Shown one piece after another: positions 8,302-15,708 of a stretch of 64,000 nucleotides of DNA (position 1 is its first letter; each line of letters starts with the position of its first letter). A model generated the notes under the pieces. It was given only the letters and a program-made list of their open reading frames with translations. It searched no databases and was not told the DNA's origin. Made by a program: the position numbers and the translations under genes. The DNA lies in NCBI RefSeq assembly GCF_002159845.1, contig NZ_NFJK01000004.1, forward strand, positions 62,001 through 126,000, in the 5' to 3' direction. Origin of the DNA: Anaeromassilibacillus sp. An250. Its GTDB lineage: Bacteria > Bacillota > Clostridia > Oscillospirales > Acutalibacteraceae.

Positions 8302-8383
8302 CCGCCCGCCAAACGCATGGAATGCGTTTTTGCCGGAGAGGATCTCCGGCAGGAGCGCGCCACAGTGCGCGCCCGGCGGGCGG
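8302..8383. other. Cloverleaf-forming element B
   Basis: 82 bases directly after the serine hydrolase gene. A perfect 9-bp outer stem (CCGCCCGCC 8302-8310 with GGCGGGCGG 8375-8383) encloses three perfect hairpins: AAACGCA/TGCGTTT with a 5-base loop (8311-8329), a 9-bp stem starting TGCCGGAGA with a 3-base loop (8331-8351), and GCGCGC/GCGCGC with a 6-base loop (8355-8372). Size and layout equal element A at 2034-2116 but the sequence is unrelated. It could be a 3-prime UTR structure or a REP-like mobile unit. Confidence 0.6.
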
Positions 8384-8703
8384 GAACAGCAGAGCATGCA
8401 AAGAGGGGCGCGTTTGCCAAACGGAAGCAATGCGGCGAATGACACGGGCAGCCCCTAAAAAGAAAAGACAACGGCATCCAAGCGGGAAGAAATCCCATGG
8501 ACGCCGTCTTTTTCTTTATTCTTTATATATAGATTTTTTCCAGCTGCTATTTACAGCGGCCGCGGCTTCGTTCGCATGGCGTGGCCCAAAGATCGGGAAT
8601 GGGAAAAATGCGTTGAAAGAGTCTGCTTTTTGCGAAAAACCAAAGCCTGGACGCAATACGTCGCATGACAGAAGAAAAACCGCTCGATGCATCACGCCAG
8701 AGC
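8384..8703. other. Intergenic remainder
   Basis: After cloverleaf B there is a further open stem AGGGGC/GCCCCT (8404-8409 with 8451-8456) enclosing CGTTT/AAACG (8411-8415 with 8419-8423), then the terminator at 8471-8518. From 8520 to 8703 nothing is recognised. Confidence 0.35.
8471..8518 (+). terminator. Intrinsic terminator
   Basis: Stem ACGGCATCCA/TGGACGCCGT with one mismatch (8471-8480 with 8498-8507), an inner GGGA/TCCC pair, then CTTTTTCTTTA. It is the likely end of the thiI-cinA-serine hydrolase transcript. Confidence 0.7.
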
Positions 8704-9378
8704 TTATTCGGAAAATGGTTTTAACCGCGCGGTGAGATAAGCCTCCGCCTGTTCAAAGGTACAGTTGGGGCTCAGGGTGGCGTACGTTTCGCGATTAAAG
8801 AGAAGGCCGTCGTCCGTCTCGAGGAAAACGCCATAGTTGCCCCCGCCAAGGCTGTAGTTGGCCAGGTCCGAATAATACAACGTCAGGCCGTTTTTGGTAT
8901 ATGTATCGTCCGCTTTGTACTGCCGGACAGGGATGAAATAGCCGCGCATACCCGCCCGCATGGCAGAGACGATTTCGGTCCCTTCGACCCATGTATGCAG
9001 ATAGATCGGCCGGGGGAGCAAAACCGTCACCGTTTCCCCGGCGTCGAGGTCTCCCCGATAGACCTTGTCCACATGGATTTTTGCAATGGCATAGTAGTTG
9101 GTGTGTTCCCCAAAATGAATGGCAATATCACGAATCGCGCGGATCGTCCCCTGAAAGGCCGGGGTATGGTATGTTTGGAACGCCTCCTTTTCCGATAAAA
9201 ACGCCATTTCACTTTGATGTTCTGGGAGAACAACGGAGGTCCGGAGAGGGACCGCGCGTATTTGCGGCGAGGAACGCGCCAGAGGGAGTTCATTGTGCGC
9301 CGTTAGCCAGAACATCGTGAGGAAGGACACCAAAAAACTGAATAAGCCGATCGCAATCCATACAATCTTTTTTCTCAT
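8704..9378 (-). CDS. Membrane-anchored extracytoplasmic protein, unknown function
   Basis: 224 residues with an N-terminal signal anchor (MRKKIVWIAIGLFSFLVSFL), so the bulk of the chain lies outside the membrane. The extracellular part has beta-strand-like segments, including IAKIHVDKVYRGDL and ETVTVLLPRP, reminiscent of small OB- or SH3-like domains in other Firmicute exported proteins, but no family is recognised. The gene has no ribosome binding site before ATG 9378; a near-consensus promoter ends 6 bases before it, so the mRNA is predicted to be leaderless. It stands alone, downstream of spoVAD on the same strand. Confidence 0.75.
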   Translation of the reverse strand: MRKKIVWIAIGLFSFLVSFLTMFWLTAHNELPLARSSPQIRAVPLRTSVVLPEHQSEMAFLSEKEAFQTYHTPAFQGTIRAIRDIAIHFGEHTNYYAIAKIHVDKVYRGDLDAGETVTVLLPRPIYLHTWVEGTEIVSAMRAGMRGYFIPVRQYKADDTYTKNGLTLYYSDLANYSLGGGNYGVFLETDDGLLFNRETYATLSPNCTFEQAEAYLTARLKPFSE

Positions 9379-9384
9379 AAGATA

Positions 9385-9413
9385 ATTTTAGCGAAACACA
9401 ACGGTTTTGTCAA
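9385..9413 (-). promoter_or_regulatory. Promoter predicting a leaderless mRNA
   Basis: In the minus direction: TTGACA, 17-base spacer, TAAAAT, then TATCTT and the ATG. By the normal spacing, transcription would start at the A of the ATG at 9378. Confidence 0.7.
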
Positions 9414-9426
9414 TCTTTCAACGCGA

Positions 9427-9476
9427 AAGCGTCCCCACAGGTAGGGAATAGTTCCCACCCGTGAGGACGCTTTTTT
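9427..9476. terminator. Hairpin downstream of spoVAD
   Basis: AAGCGTCC/GGACGCTT stem (9427-9434 with 9465-9472) with an inner GGGAA/TTCCC pair. The six-T run is on the plus-strand side; in the minus direction the tract is weaker (TTTCGCG). It most likely separates spoVAD from the next minus-strand gene, whose promoter follows at once. Confidence 0.5.
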
Positions 9477-9487
9477 CAAAGGGATGG

Positions 9488-10507
9488 CTATTTTGCCTGG
9501 GACTCGAGGAACACCAAGTGCGCGATGCCGGGGATGCTCTCGCCCTGCTGCGAGGATGTGGTGGACATCAATGCGCCGGTGCCGATGAAGAGCACCTTTT
9601 TGAGCTCCCCGGAGGAAAGCTGCCGCAGGATGATCGAGCACAGCACCGCGGCGGAGCACCCGCAGCCGGAACCGCCGGCGTGGACGTCCTGCGCCTGGCG
9701 TTCGTAGATCATCAGGCCGCAATCGTTGTGAATTTCCCGGATGTCGATGCCGTCCTTTTCCAGAATCTCGTCCATCAGCTCGCAGCCGACCGCGCCGAGG
9801 TCGCCGGTGAGGATCAGGTCGTAGTCCGAGGGGGAGGCGCCGGTGTCGGTCAAATAGTCGTGCAGTGTCTGCGCGGCGGCGGGGGCCATCGCTGCGCCCA
9901 TGTTGTTGGCGTCCTTGATGCCAAGGTCTGCGATGCGCCCAAAGGTTACGGCGTTGATTTTCACCTCCCCGCGCCCGTGCGCCCCGACGACGACAGAACC
10001 GGCCGCGGTCGCGGTCCACTGGGCGGTCGGGGTGCGCTGCCCGCCGTATTCCAGCGGGAAACGGAACTGCCGCTCTGCGGAGCAGAAATGCGAGGAGGTC
10101 ACGGCTACGGCCCGCCGCGCGATCCCGGTTTCCACAAACAGGGACGCCAGGCCCAAGGTTTGGGCCATTGTGGAGCAGGCCCCATATTGGCCAAGAAAGG
10201 GAATTCCCAGGCTGCGCAGGCCGAAGGTCGAGGAAATGCACTGGTTTAGCAGGTCGCCTGCGAGGATGTAATCCACGTCTTTGCCCTCCAGCGCGGCCTT
10301 TTTGAGCGCTGTCTGCACCGCTTCGGTTTGCAGCTGGCTTTCCGCTTTTTCCCAGCTCACGTCCCCCAGGGTGTTGTCGGTGTGACTTACATCAAAGAAG
10401 GCGCCCAGCGGCCCCTCCTTCTCCTTCTTGCCCGCAACAGAGGCGAATCCCAAAATGCCGGGGGCTTTGTCCAATTGCAGCGTGTATTTTCCGATTCTGG
10501 TCGGCAT
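9488..10507 (-). CDS. spoVAD: Stage V sporulation protein AD
   Basis: 339 residues, full length. SpoVAD is a thiolase-fold protein of the SpoVA complex that binds dipicolinic acid and takes part in its uptake into the forespore and release on germination. Family blocks are visible: GKYTLQLDKAPGI near the start, GDLLNQCISSTFGLR at about residues 85-100, the YGACSTMAQTL block with the thiolase-like cysteine, and the C-terminal HAGGSGCGCSA. The start ATG has GAAAGGGG upstream. It follows spoVAC by 13 bases. Confidence 0.96.
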   Translation of the reverse strand: MPTRIGKYTLQLDKAPGILGFASVAGKKEKEGPLGAFFDVSHTDNTLGDVSWEKAESQLQTEAVQTALKKAALEGKDVDYILAGDLLNQCISSTFGLRSLGIPFLGQYGACSTMAQTLGLASLFVETGIARRAVAVTSSHFCSAERQFRFPLEYGGQRTPTAQWTATAAGSVVVGAHGRGEVKINAVTFGRIADLGIKDANNMGAAMAPAAAQTLHDYLTDTGASPSDYDLILTGDLGAVGCELMDEILEKDGIDIREIHNDCGLMIYERQAQDVHAGGSGCGCSAAVLCSIILRQLSSGELKKVLFIGTGALMSTTSSQQGESIPGIAHLVFLESQAK

Positions 10508-10520
10508 GGAAGCACCCCTT

Positions 10521-10970
10521 TCAGTACATCTTAAAGAGGAAAAGGATCAGCCCATAGATGATGGAGGCGCATGTGCCGTAGACCAGCACCGGCCCGGCGA
10601 TGGAAAACATCTTTGCGCCGATGCCCATGATATAGCCTTCGCTTTTGAACTCCATCGCAGGGGAGACAATCGAATTCGCAAAGCCGGTGATCGGCACCAG
10701 CGTGCCCGCGCCGGCGTGCTTTGCAATCTTGTCGTAGACTTTTAGGCCGGTCATAATGGCGCTCAAGGCGATCAGGGAGATGGAGACAAACGCCTTGGCT
10801 GTCTTTTCCGGCAGATCAAACGACAAAAACAGCGTGGTAAGCGCCTGCCCCAGGGCACAGATCGCCCCGCCGACCAGAAAGGCCATCACGCAATTGCGCA
10901 GTACCTTTGACTTCGGCGAAACAGTTTCGGCCATTTGCTGGTATTCGGTTCTGGTGACTTTGATGTCCAA
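10521..10970 (-). CDS. spoVAC: Stage V sporulation protein AC
   Basis: 149 residues. SpoVAC is the inner-membrane, mechanosensitive-channel-like component of the SpoVA dipicolinic acid system. Four hydrophobic segments are visible, with the family block HAGAGTLVPITGFANSIV in the second half. The start used is TTG at 10970, since ATG is absent in frame near the N-terminal boundary; the upstream AAAGGATGTGAG is a weak ribosome binding site. A stronger AGGAGG at about 10998-11003 has no start codon at suitable distance. The third usual partner, spoVAE, is not present downstream. Confidence 0.94.
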   Translation of the reverse strand: MDIKVTRTEYQQMAETVSPKSKVLRNCVMAFLVGGAICALGQALTTLFLSFDLPEKTAKAFVSISLIALSAIMTGLKVYDKIAKHAGAGTLVPITGFANSIVSPAMEFKSEGYIMGIGAKMFSIAGPVLVYGTCASIIYGLILFLFKMY

Positions 10971-11148
10971 ATCCGCTCACATCCTTTTTGTTCTATTTAC
11001 CTCCTATTTTGGCCTTTTGGCGCGGTTTTATACCGCATTCCCTGTGGGCGTGGGTTTTCATGGACCGAAAGGGATGCGCTGGTTCGGCGGCGGGAGCGAA
11101 AGTTGTTTGAACGATCCTGTTGCTTTTATTTTGCATATAAATAAACAT

Positions 11149-11181
11149 GCGCCTCTTTCGGCTTTTCACCGGAAGAGGCGC
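11149..11181 (-). terminator. Terminator of the 75-residue ORF
   Basis: 13-bp stem with one G-T pair (11149-11161 with 11169-11181), followed in the minus direction by ATGTTTATTTAT. It ends transcription of the gene at 11228-11455. Confidence 0.6.
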
Positions 11182-11227
11182 GTCTATAGTTTGATCTATT
11201 TGCAGCAGGATTTAGCAGCTGTCTTGA

Positions 11228-11455
11228 TTATAGGTATGAATGGTCTTTCCCATCCCCGCACAAATAATCAACGTGTTCATCTTCTAAAAGGGAAATCCGC
11301 AGGCGAAGGGCCTCCTTTTGTACATGCCCCAGCTCCCGCCAAACATGCAGGGCATGGAAAGAATCAATATAGGATGGCTGGCGGGCGACGTAGCGGTCCA
11401 GCCGCGCCATTTGCAGATAAAGGTCATGGATTCCTTGTTTGTCGCATCGAATCAT
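11228..11455 (-). CDS. Unrecognised 75-residue protein
   Basis: A small soluble protein of unknown function, predicted to be mainly helical (IHDLYLQMARLDRYVAR, then LRLRISLLEDEHVDYL). The start ATG at 11455 was chosen because AAAAGGGG lies 9 bases upstream; another ATG at 11464 sits too close to that site. The gene is divergent from the XRE regulator at 11573, with only about 115 bases between, and has its own terminator. Shared control by that regulator is plausible but not shown. Confidence 0.6.
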   Translation of the reverse strand: MIRCDKQGIHDLYLQMARLDRYVARQPSYIDSFHALHVWRELGHVQKEALRLRISLLEDEHVDYLCGDGKDHSYL

Positions 11456-11535
11456 CCAAACCATCCCCTTTTAGCTGTTATATCCATAATACAACACTAA
11501 AAGTAAAATATCAAGCATAAAAATCTCCTTTAAGG

Positions 11536-11552
11536 GTATAAAAATCCTATAC
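11536..11552. promoter_or_regulatory. Candidate operator, GTATA inverted repeat
   Basis: GTATA and TATAC halves separated by 7 bases, about 20 bases upstream of the XRE regulator gene, in the divergent promoter region. A site for autorepression is inferred. Confidence 0.4.
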
Positions 11553-11572
11553 AGTTAATTTGGGTGATGTAT

Positions 11573-11866
11573 ATGGGAGAGTTTTATGATTTTGGGCTGC
11601 GGTTGAAAGAATTGCGCCAAACAAAACGAATGACACAAAAACAAGTTGCCGAGCGGTTGAAATTAGGAGTTTCAACCGTTAGTGGTTATGAGAATAATAC
11701 AAAGACTCCCTCCCTTGAGACACTGATCGACCTTGCACGCTTATATAATGTTTCCACCGATTACCTTTTGGGTGTGGATAACCGACCGATGTTGTATTTG
11801 GATGGGTTTACTCCCAAACAAGCCCGGTTGATTCGGGAGTTGCTGGATTCGTTCCGGGAAAGATAA
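11573..11866 (+). CDS. XRE-family transcriptional regulator
   Basis: 97 residues. A Cro/CI-type helix-turn-helix covers about residues 8-62, with MTQKQVAERLKLGVSTVSGYE as helices 2 and 3 and the typical YNVSTDYLLG close. The C-terminal 30 residues form an extra helix (QARLIRELLDSF), probably for dimerisation. ATG at 11573 fits the GGGTGA site 5 bases before it; ATG at 11567 is possible but too close. It is divergent from a small unknown gene and has a strong terminator, so it is a single-gene unit, possibly autoregulated through the inverted repeat at 11536-11552. Confidence 0.85.
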   Translation: MGEFYDFGLRLKELRQTKRMTQKQVAERLKLGVSTVSGYENNTKTPSLETLIDLARLYNVSTDYLLGVDNRPMLYLDGFTPKQARLIRELLDSFRER

Positions 11867-11885
11867 TCTTCAATGGGAATGCGAC

Positions 11886-11924
11886 CGCCTGTTGCCATGT
11901 ATGCAGCAGGCGTTTTTTGTTTTA
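11886..11924 (+). terminator. Intrinsic terminator
   Basis: Stem CGCCTGTTGC/GCAGCAGGCG with one G-T pair and a 7-base loop, followed by seven T. End of the XRE regulator transcript. Confidence 0.85.
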
Positions 11925-11948
11925 ACATGCTTGCTAAAAACCTTTGTC

Positions 11949-11999
11949 AAAAGAAAAAAGCCAGCCCATCGGAGCATTTTGCACTCCCGTGAGCTGGCT
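11949..11999 (-). terminator. Terminator of the phosphohexomutase gene
   Basis: Minus direction: AGCCAGC/GCTGGCT outer stem (11993-11999 with 11959-11965) with an inner CGGGAG/CTCCG pair, followed by TTTTTTCTTTT. It faces the preceding plus-strand terminator. Confidence 0.8.
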
Positions 12000-12031
12000 T
12001 ATCGTCTATTTCGCAATCAAACAACCGGCCG

Positions 12032-13555
12032 TTATTGGGCCAAGAAATTATCCATTACCTCGTGGCCCAGCCACTGGCACTCCATCAGGAAATCGTTGAG
12101 CTGCTCGGCAATCAGCTTCGTGCCGCCAACGGTGTCGCTCTCGATATTCAGCGGCATGATCGGATCGTGTACGCTCAACCGCAGCAGGAACCAGCCGTCC
12201 CCTTTGTCCTTGCCAAACGAAACGCGGATGCCTTCGCGGTTATCCGGCGCAACATTCCAGGCATGCGTCTTTGCATAGGCGCTCACACCGGCAATCACGG
12301 ACTCCCCATAGGAACGGAAATCCTCTTTGAGAATCGGGAACCGCAGTTCTGCCGTCTCCACCGGCTCTTTGAGCGATTCCAACATCGAGTCCAGGGTCTT
12401 GCCCTCTGCGCGCAGGCGCGCCATCTGGATGATGATTTTTGTCACCAAATAGGCGCCGTCGTCCAGGAAGTAATTTTCCCGCATGGCCGCATGGCCGGAC
12501 GTTTCAATCGCCAACGGGCAGTTGACGCCCTCCTGATTCAGACGCAGCGCCTCGTTGATGACGTTTTTGTAGCCACGCTTAAAGCGATGGTGGACGCCGC
12601 CCAAAGTCCCTTCGATGTATTCCTTTAGGCCGCTGGACGTGATGGAGTCGGTCACGATCGTGCCGCCGGGATTGCCCTCCAACGCAATCGCGGATGCAAT
12701 CGCTACCAGGCGGTTGCGGTTGATCTCTTCGCCGCGCGCGTCCACCGCACCGCCGCGGTCCACGTCGGTGTCGAAGATCACGCCCATGTCCGCCTTTGCA
12801 TCCAAGACCGCTTTGCAGATGGACTGCATCGCCTCTTCGTTCTCCGGGTTGGGGATATGGTTCGGGAACATGCCGTCGGGCTCCAAGAATTGGCTTCCTG
12901 TGACGTCCGCGCCCAGCGGCGCCAGCACATCGCTCGCGTAGAACCCGCCTGCGCCGTTGCCGGCGTCCACCACAATATGGAAGCCCTTGAGCGGATGTTC
13001 ATAGTCCGCCGCATTGACGCCCTTCTGGATCATCTCGCGCAGACGCTTGGCGTAGTCCGCCATGTAGTTGACCGCCTCCACATGGCCCTCGCCTGCGGGC
13101 GGCGTCTGGCCCTCCTGCGCAAACAGAAGGATCTGCTCGATGTCCGGGCCGTCCAAACCGCCGTTTTTGGTGAAGAATTTCAAGCCGTTGCGGTTGAACG
13201 GATGGTGGCTTGCGGTGATCTGAACCGAACCGTCGCACGCCAGGTCGATGGTTGTCATGAACATGGAAGGAGTGGAAGCCAGGCCGCAGTCCAGCACCCG
13301 CACGCCCGCTCCCACCAGGACGCGCGTGACGGCATCCTGGATGCGCTGCGCAGAAATGCGGGAATCGTGCCCAACAGCGATGGTCAGAGCGGACGGTTCT
13401 TTTTCAACCGCTTGGGACAACCACAAGACAAATCCCGCCGCCATTTTTTCAATGGCTTCGTCGGTCAAGTTGACCTCCTGTCCCGCAACCCCCTCGCTGG
13501 CCACTCCGCGGATATCCGTGCCACTCTTAAATTGTTTCCAATAGGTATTCAGCAT
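12032..13555 (-). CDS. Alpha-D-phosphohexomutase (phosphomannomutase/phosphoglucomutase)
   Basis: 507 residues. It interconverts hexose 1- and 6-phosphates for cell-wall or capsule precursor supply. All four family motifs are present: catalytic phosphoserine in QITASHHP (about residue 115), metal site FDTDVDRGG (about 262-270), sugar specificity loop ETSGHAAMRENYF (about 350), and the C-terminal phosphate-binding loop region VSFGKDKGDGWFLLR. The start ATG follows AAAGGAGAACGAAC. The N-terminal KSGTDIRGVA is the usual opening. Whether glucose or mannose is the main substrate cannot be decided. Confidence 0.93.
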   Translation of the reverse strand: MLNTYWKQFKSGTDIRGVASEGVAGQEVNLTDEAIEKMAAGFVLWLSQAVEKEPSALTIAVGHDSRISAQRIQDAVTRVLVGAGVRVLDCGLASTPSMFMTTIDLACDGSVQITASHHPFNRNGLKFFTKNGGLDGPDIEQILLFAQEGQTPPAGEGHVEAVNYMADYAKRLREMIQKGVNAADYEHPLKGFHIVVDAGNGAGGFYASDVLAPLGADVTGSQFLEPDGMFPNHIPNPENEEAMQSICKAVLDAKADMGVIFDTDVDRGGAVDARGEEINRNRLVAIASAIALEGNPGGTIVTDSITSSGLKEYIEGTLGGVHHRFKRGYKNVINEALRLNQEGVNCPLAIETSGHAAMRENYFLDDGAYLVTKIIIQMARLRAEGKTLDSMLESLKEPVETAELRFPILKEDFRSYGESVIAGVSAYAKTHAWNVAPDNREGIRVSFGKDKGDGWFLLRLSVHDPIMPLNIESDTVGGTKLIAEQLNDFLMECQWLGHEVMDNFLAQ

Positions 13556-13910
13556 TGTTCGTTCTCCTTTAATTTATTAAAAATCCTTGGCTTATTAAAC
13601 TTTCGTGAGATTTCGTAAAAGCAGAGATTGTGGAATCCTATTGCGGTTTGCCTCTATTGAACGTATTGCCATCTATTCGTATGCCATGGATTTTATCCCC
13701 TCACGATCGATCCAAGGCGGGACCACTCCATCCTATAGAGTATAAAACCCAAGTAGGGCCAATTCCCCCATGTCTTTCAATCGCACTGATTCGCCTGAAA
13801 GGAAAAACACCCTTCTTATCTTTATTATACCGGATTCTGGCACATTTGTAAAAGCTTTTGCTGCCAGTATCTTTGCAATATTGCTGGGTATGATATTGCG
13901 GGGTGAAAAG
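13556..13910. other. Divergent intergenic region
   Basis: 355 bases between the mutase gene (minus) and the ABC ATPase gene (plus). It must hold both promoters; no strong consensus pair could be assigned. No gene is seen. Confidence 0.4.
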
Positions 13911-14606
13911 ATGGAACCAATTATGATCGTACGCAATCTTTATAAAATCTATCATCAAGGGGAAAATGAGGTCCGCGCATTGGATGGCGTTTCCCTCACG
14001 GTGGACAAGGGGGAGTTTGTCGCCATTGTAGGGCGGTCGGGCTCCGGAAAGTCCACGCTGATGAATGTGTTGGGCTGTTTGGATACGCCAACCTCCGGGG
14101 AATACATCCTTGACGGGGAAAATGTCGGCGCGCTTTCCGAAGACCAGCTCTCCAGCATCCGGAACCGGGAAATTGGGTTCATTTTTCAGGGGTTCAATTT
14201 GGTGCCGGGGTTGACCGCTCTGGAAAATGTGGAATTGCCGCTTTCCTACCGGGGAATCCCGCGGGAGGAACGGCACGCTTTGGCTGAAGACGCCTTGTTC
14301 CGGGTTGGATTGAAAGAACGGATGCGCCACCGGCCCAGCCAAATGAGCGGCGGGCAACAACAAAGGGTGGCCATTGCGCGCGCGATTGCGGCAAGGCCAC
14401 CCATCATTTTGGCGGACGAACCCACCGGCAACCTCGATACGAAATCAGGCGCGGCGGTCATGGATATCTTACATGGATTGCATGAAGAGGGCCGGACGGT
14501 CCTCTTAATTACGCACGACGAACGGATTGCACAACGGGCGCAGCGGCGTGTTGCAATACGGGACGGCGTGTTGGAAGAAGCCGTTCGTCCAAGATTGTTG
14601 GTTTGA
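13911..14606 (+). CDS. ABC transporter ATP-binding protein (MacB/LolD type), orphan
   Basis: 231 residues, one nucleotide-binding domain. Walker A is GRSGSGKST at about residues 42-50, the Q-loop is GFIFQGFNLVPGLTALENV, the signature is MSGGQQQRVAIARA, Walker B is ILADEPTGNLD and the switch histidine is in ITHDE. The EPTGNLD form places it in the MacB/FtsE/LolD group that works with FtsX-fold permeases. No permease gene lies beside it, so its partner is elsewhere. The start is ATG 13911 after GGGGTGAAAAG. Its last 98 bases overlap the end of the minus-strand GNAT gene. Confidence 0.9.
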   Translation: MEPIMIVRNLYKIYHQGENEVRALDGVSLTVDKGEFVAIVGRSGSGKSTLMNVLGCLDTPTSGEYILDGENVGALSEDQLSSIRNREIGFIFQGFNLVPGLTALENVELPLSYRGIPREERHALAEDALFRVGLKERMRHRPSQMSGGQQQRVAIARAIAARPPIILADEPTGNLDTKSGAAVMDILHGLHEEGRTVLLITHDERIAQRAQRRVAIRDGVLEEAVRPRLLV

Positions 14607-15210
14607 AATGGGCGAGCAGCTCTTTGTTGTGTGCAAAATGGTAAAAACAGTATTCATAAATTTGGCGGATCGCCTGAAGCTGCACGGTGCGGCTGATGGC
14701 GCACAATCCACGGCGAGGCTTGAAATATAGATACATGGGAAGCGCGCCGTTTTCGCATGGGAGTTGGAAATCGGCATGCAGCCGGTAGGCCCCTACTTTT
14801 TCATAGAACTGAATGCGGAGCTCTTGGCGTTTTGCCAAGCTGGGGTTGTTCTTGCTGATGTGCTCCAGAGAGAACAAAATGCCGTCGTACGGCCCGCAAT
14901 ATTTGTGCCACAGAGCGTTGAACAGCTGGGCGCCGTAGCCATGGGTTTGATGCTCCTTTAAAATGGCGATGTAGTCCAGCCAAAGGATGTTGCAATTTTC
15001 TACGGTATAAACCAATGCATAGCCGAGCAGCTCTCCATCGGAATTCCGCTTGTACAATAAGATTTTGTATTTGTCCCCGTGCAAAAGATGCAAGAGGTTC
15101 TTATACTTGTACATTTCGTCGGGTGGGAACTGCTTCTCCATATCCGCATAGATTTGCGGAAGATCATCCACCGTGCCGAGTGTAATACTGGCCGGCTCTA
15201 ATGTACGCAT
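14509..15210 (-). CDS. GNAT-family acetyltransferase with C-terminal extension
   Basis: 233 residues. The GNAT core lies at about residues 10-160: YKILLYKRNSDGELLGYALVY for strands 2-4, LDYIAILKEHQTHGYGAQLF for the acetyl-CoA binding strand and loop, and a late strand before residue 155. The sequence after about residue 170 is less conserved in type and is encoded where it overlaps the ABC ATPase gene. The start at 15210 has GGGAGA upstream, within a structured leader of about 110 bases. The substrate is unknown. Confidence 0.75.
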   Translation of the reverse strand: MRTLEPASITLGTVDDLPQIYADMEKQFPPDEMYKYKNLLHLLHGDKYKILLYKRNSDGELLGYALVYTVENCNILWLDYIAILKEHQTHGYGAQLFNALWHKYCGPYDGILFSLEHISKNNPSLAKRQELRIQFYEKVGAYRLHADFQLPCENGALPMYLYFKPRRGLCAISRTVQLQAIRQIYEYCFYHFAHNKELLAHFKPTILDERLLPTRRPVLQHAAAPVVQSVRRA

Positions 15211-15320
15211 GATTCAAATTCTCCCATCTCAAAAATTTTGCCCGGAGTTCGCTCCGGGAGCCTGCGCAACAAAGAGCAGACGCCAATCTGCACTGCCCTC
15301 CCGAGGAGGTATGTTTGCGC
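15211..15320 (-). promoter_or_regulatory. Structured mRNA leader of the GNAT gene
   Basis: The predicted transcript starts near 15320 with GCGCAA, which pairs with TTGCGC (15264-15269) and encloses two hairpins: CCTCC/GGAGG (15297-15309) and GCAGA/TCTGC (15276-15291). A third hairpin, CCCGGAG/CTCCGGG with a 4-base loop (15241-15258), sits just before the ribosome binding site. The arrangement suggests leader control, but it matches no riboswitch class I recognise. Confidence 0.4.
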
Positions 15321-15326
15321 GCCTAC

Positions 15327-15355
15327 ATTATAGCGCGTTCCCCTGGCATCCGCAA
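15327..15355 (-). promoter_or_regulatory. Promoter of the GNAT gene
   Basis: Minus direction: TTGCGG, 17-base spacer, TATAAT. Confidence 0.65.
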
Positions 15356-15427
15356 GCATTTCCATGCGGATTTTTAGGAATCTTTTTCTGGAAAAAGCAC
15401 CCTCATAAAAGAACAGCGCCTTTGGAT

Positions 15428-15462
15428 ATACAATTTGTATTTTTTAAATAAATTATACAAAT
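15428..15462. promoter_or_regulatory. Candidate operator, ATACAA/TTGTAT repeats
   Basis: A perfect 13-base palindrome ATACAATTTGTAT (15428-15440) is followed by another ATACAAAT half (15455-15462), which also pairs with 15433-15440 as an 8-bp inverted repeat. It lies between divergent genes. A regulator site is inferred. Confidence 0.35.
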
Positions 15463-15605
15463 AGTGTACCTGGCGTGGGCGTTGGCCCCTTGTCGGCATA
15501 TACCGTTTTACATAATTATTGTATGAATCGGGACACGGCTTGGGCACAACCAGTTTGCCCGCCGCCCCGGCGGGATTCTTTTCTCACGGGCCGTCGATTT
15601 ACCAG

Positions 15606-15635
15606 TTGTATTTTTAGGTCCGTTTGTGATATGAT
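15606..15635 (+). promoter_or_regulatory. Promoter of the surface-protein gene
   Basis: TTGTAT, 18-base spacer, TATGAT; the ATG follows 73 bases later. Confidence 0.55.
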
Positions 15636-15708
15636 GGTAAGGAAAATGCGGCGATTTCCTTTTGGGGTTCGTACGCCTGATTTTAGACAGGAGAGCGAAT
15701 TAATCAAT

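Noticed and set aside
8302-8383. tRNA or tmRNA fragment
   Set aside because: Although cloverleaf-like, it lacks tRNA consensus loops (no T-loop TTCAA, no CCA, no anticodon arm of 5 bp with 7-base loop).
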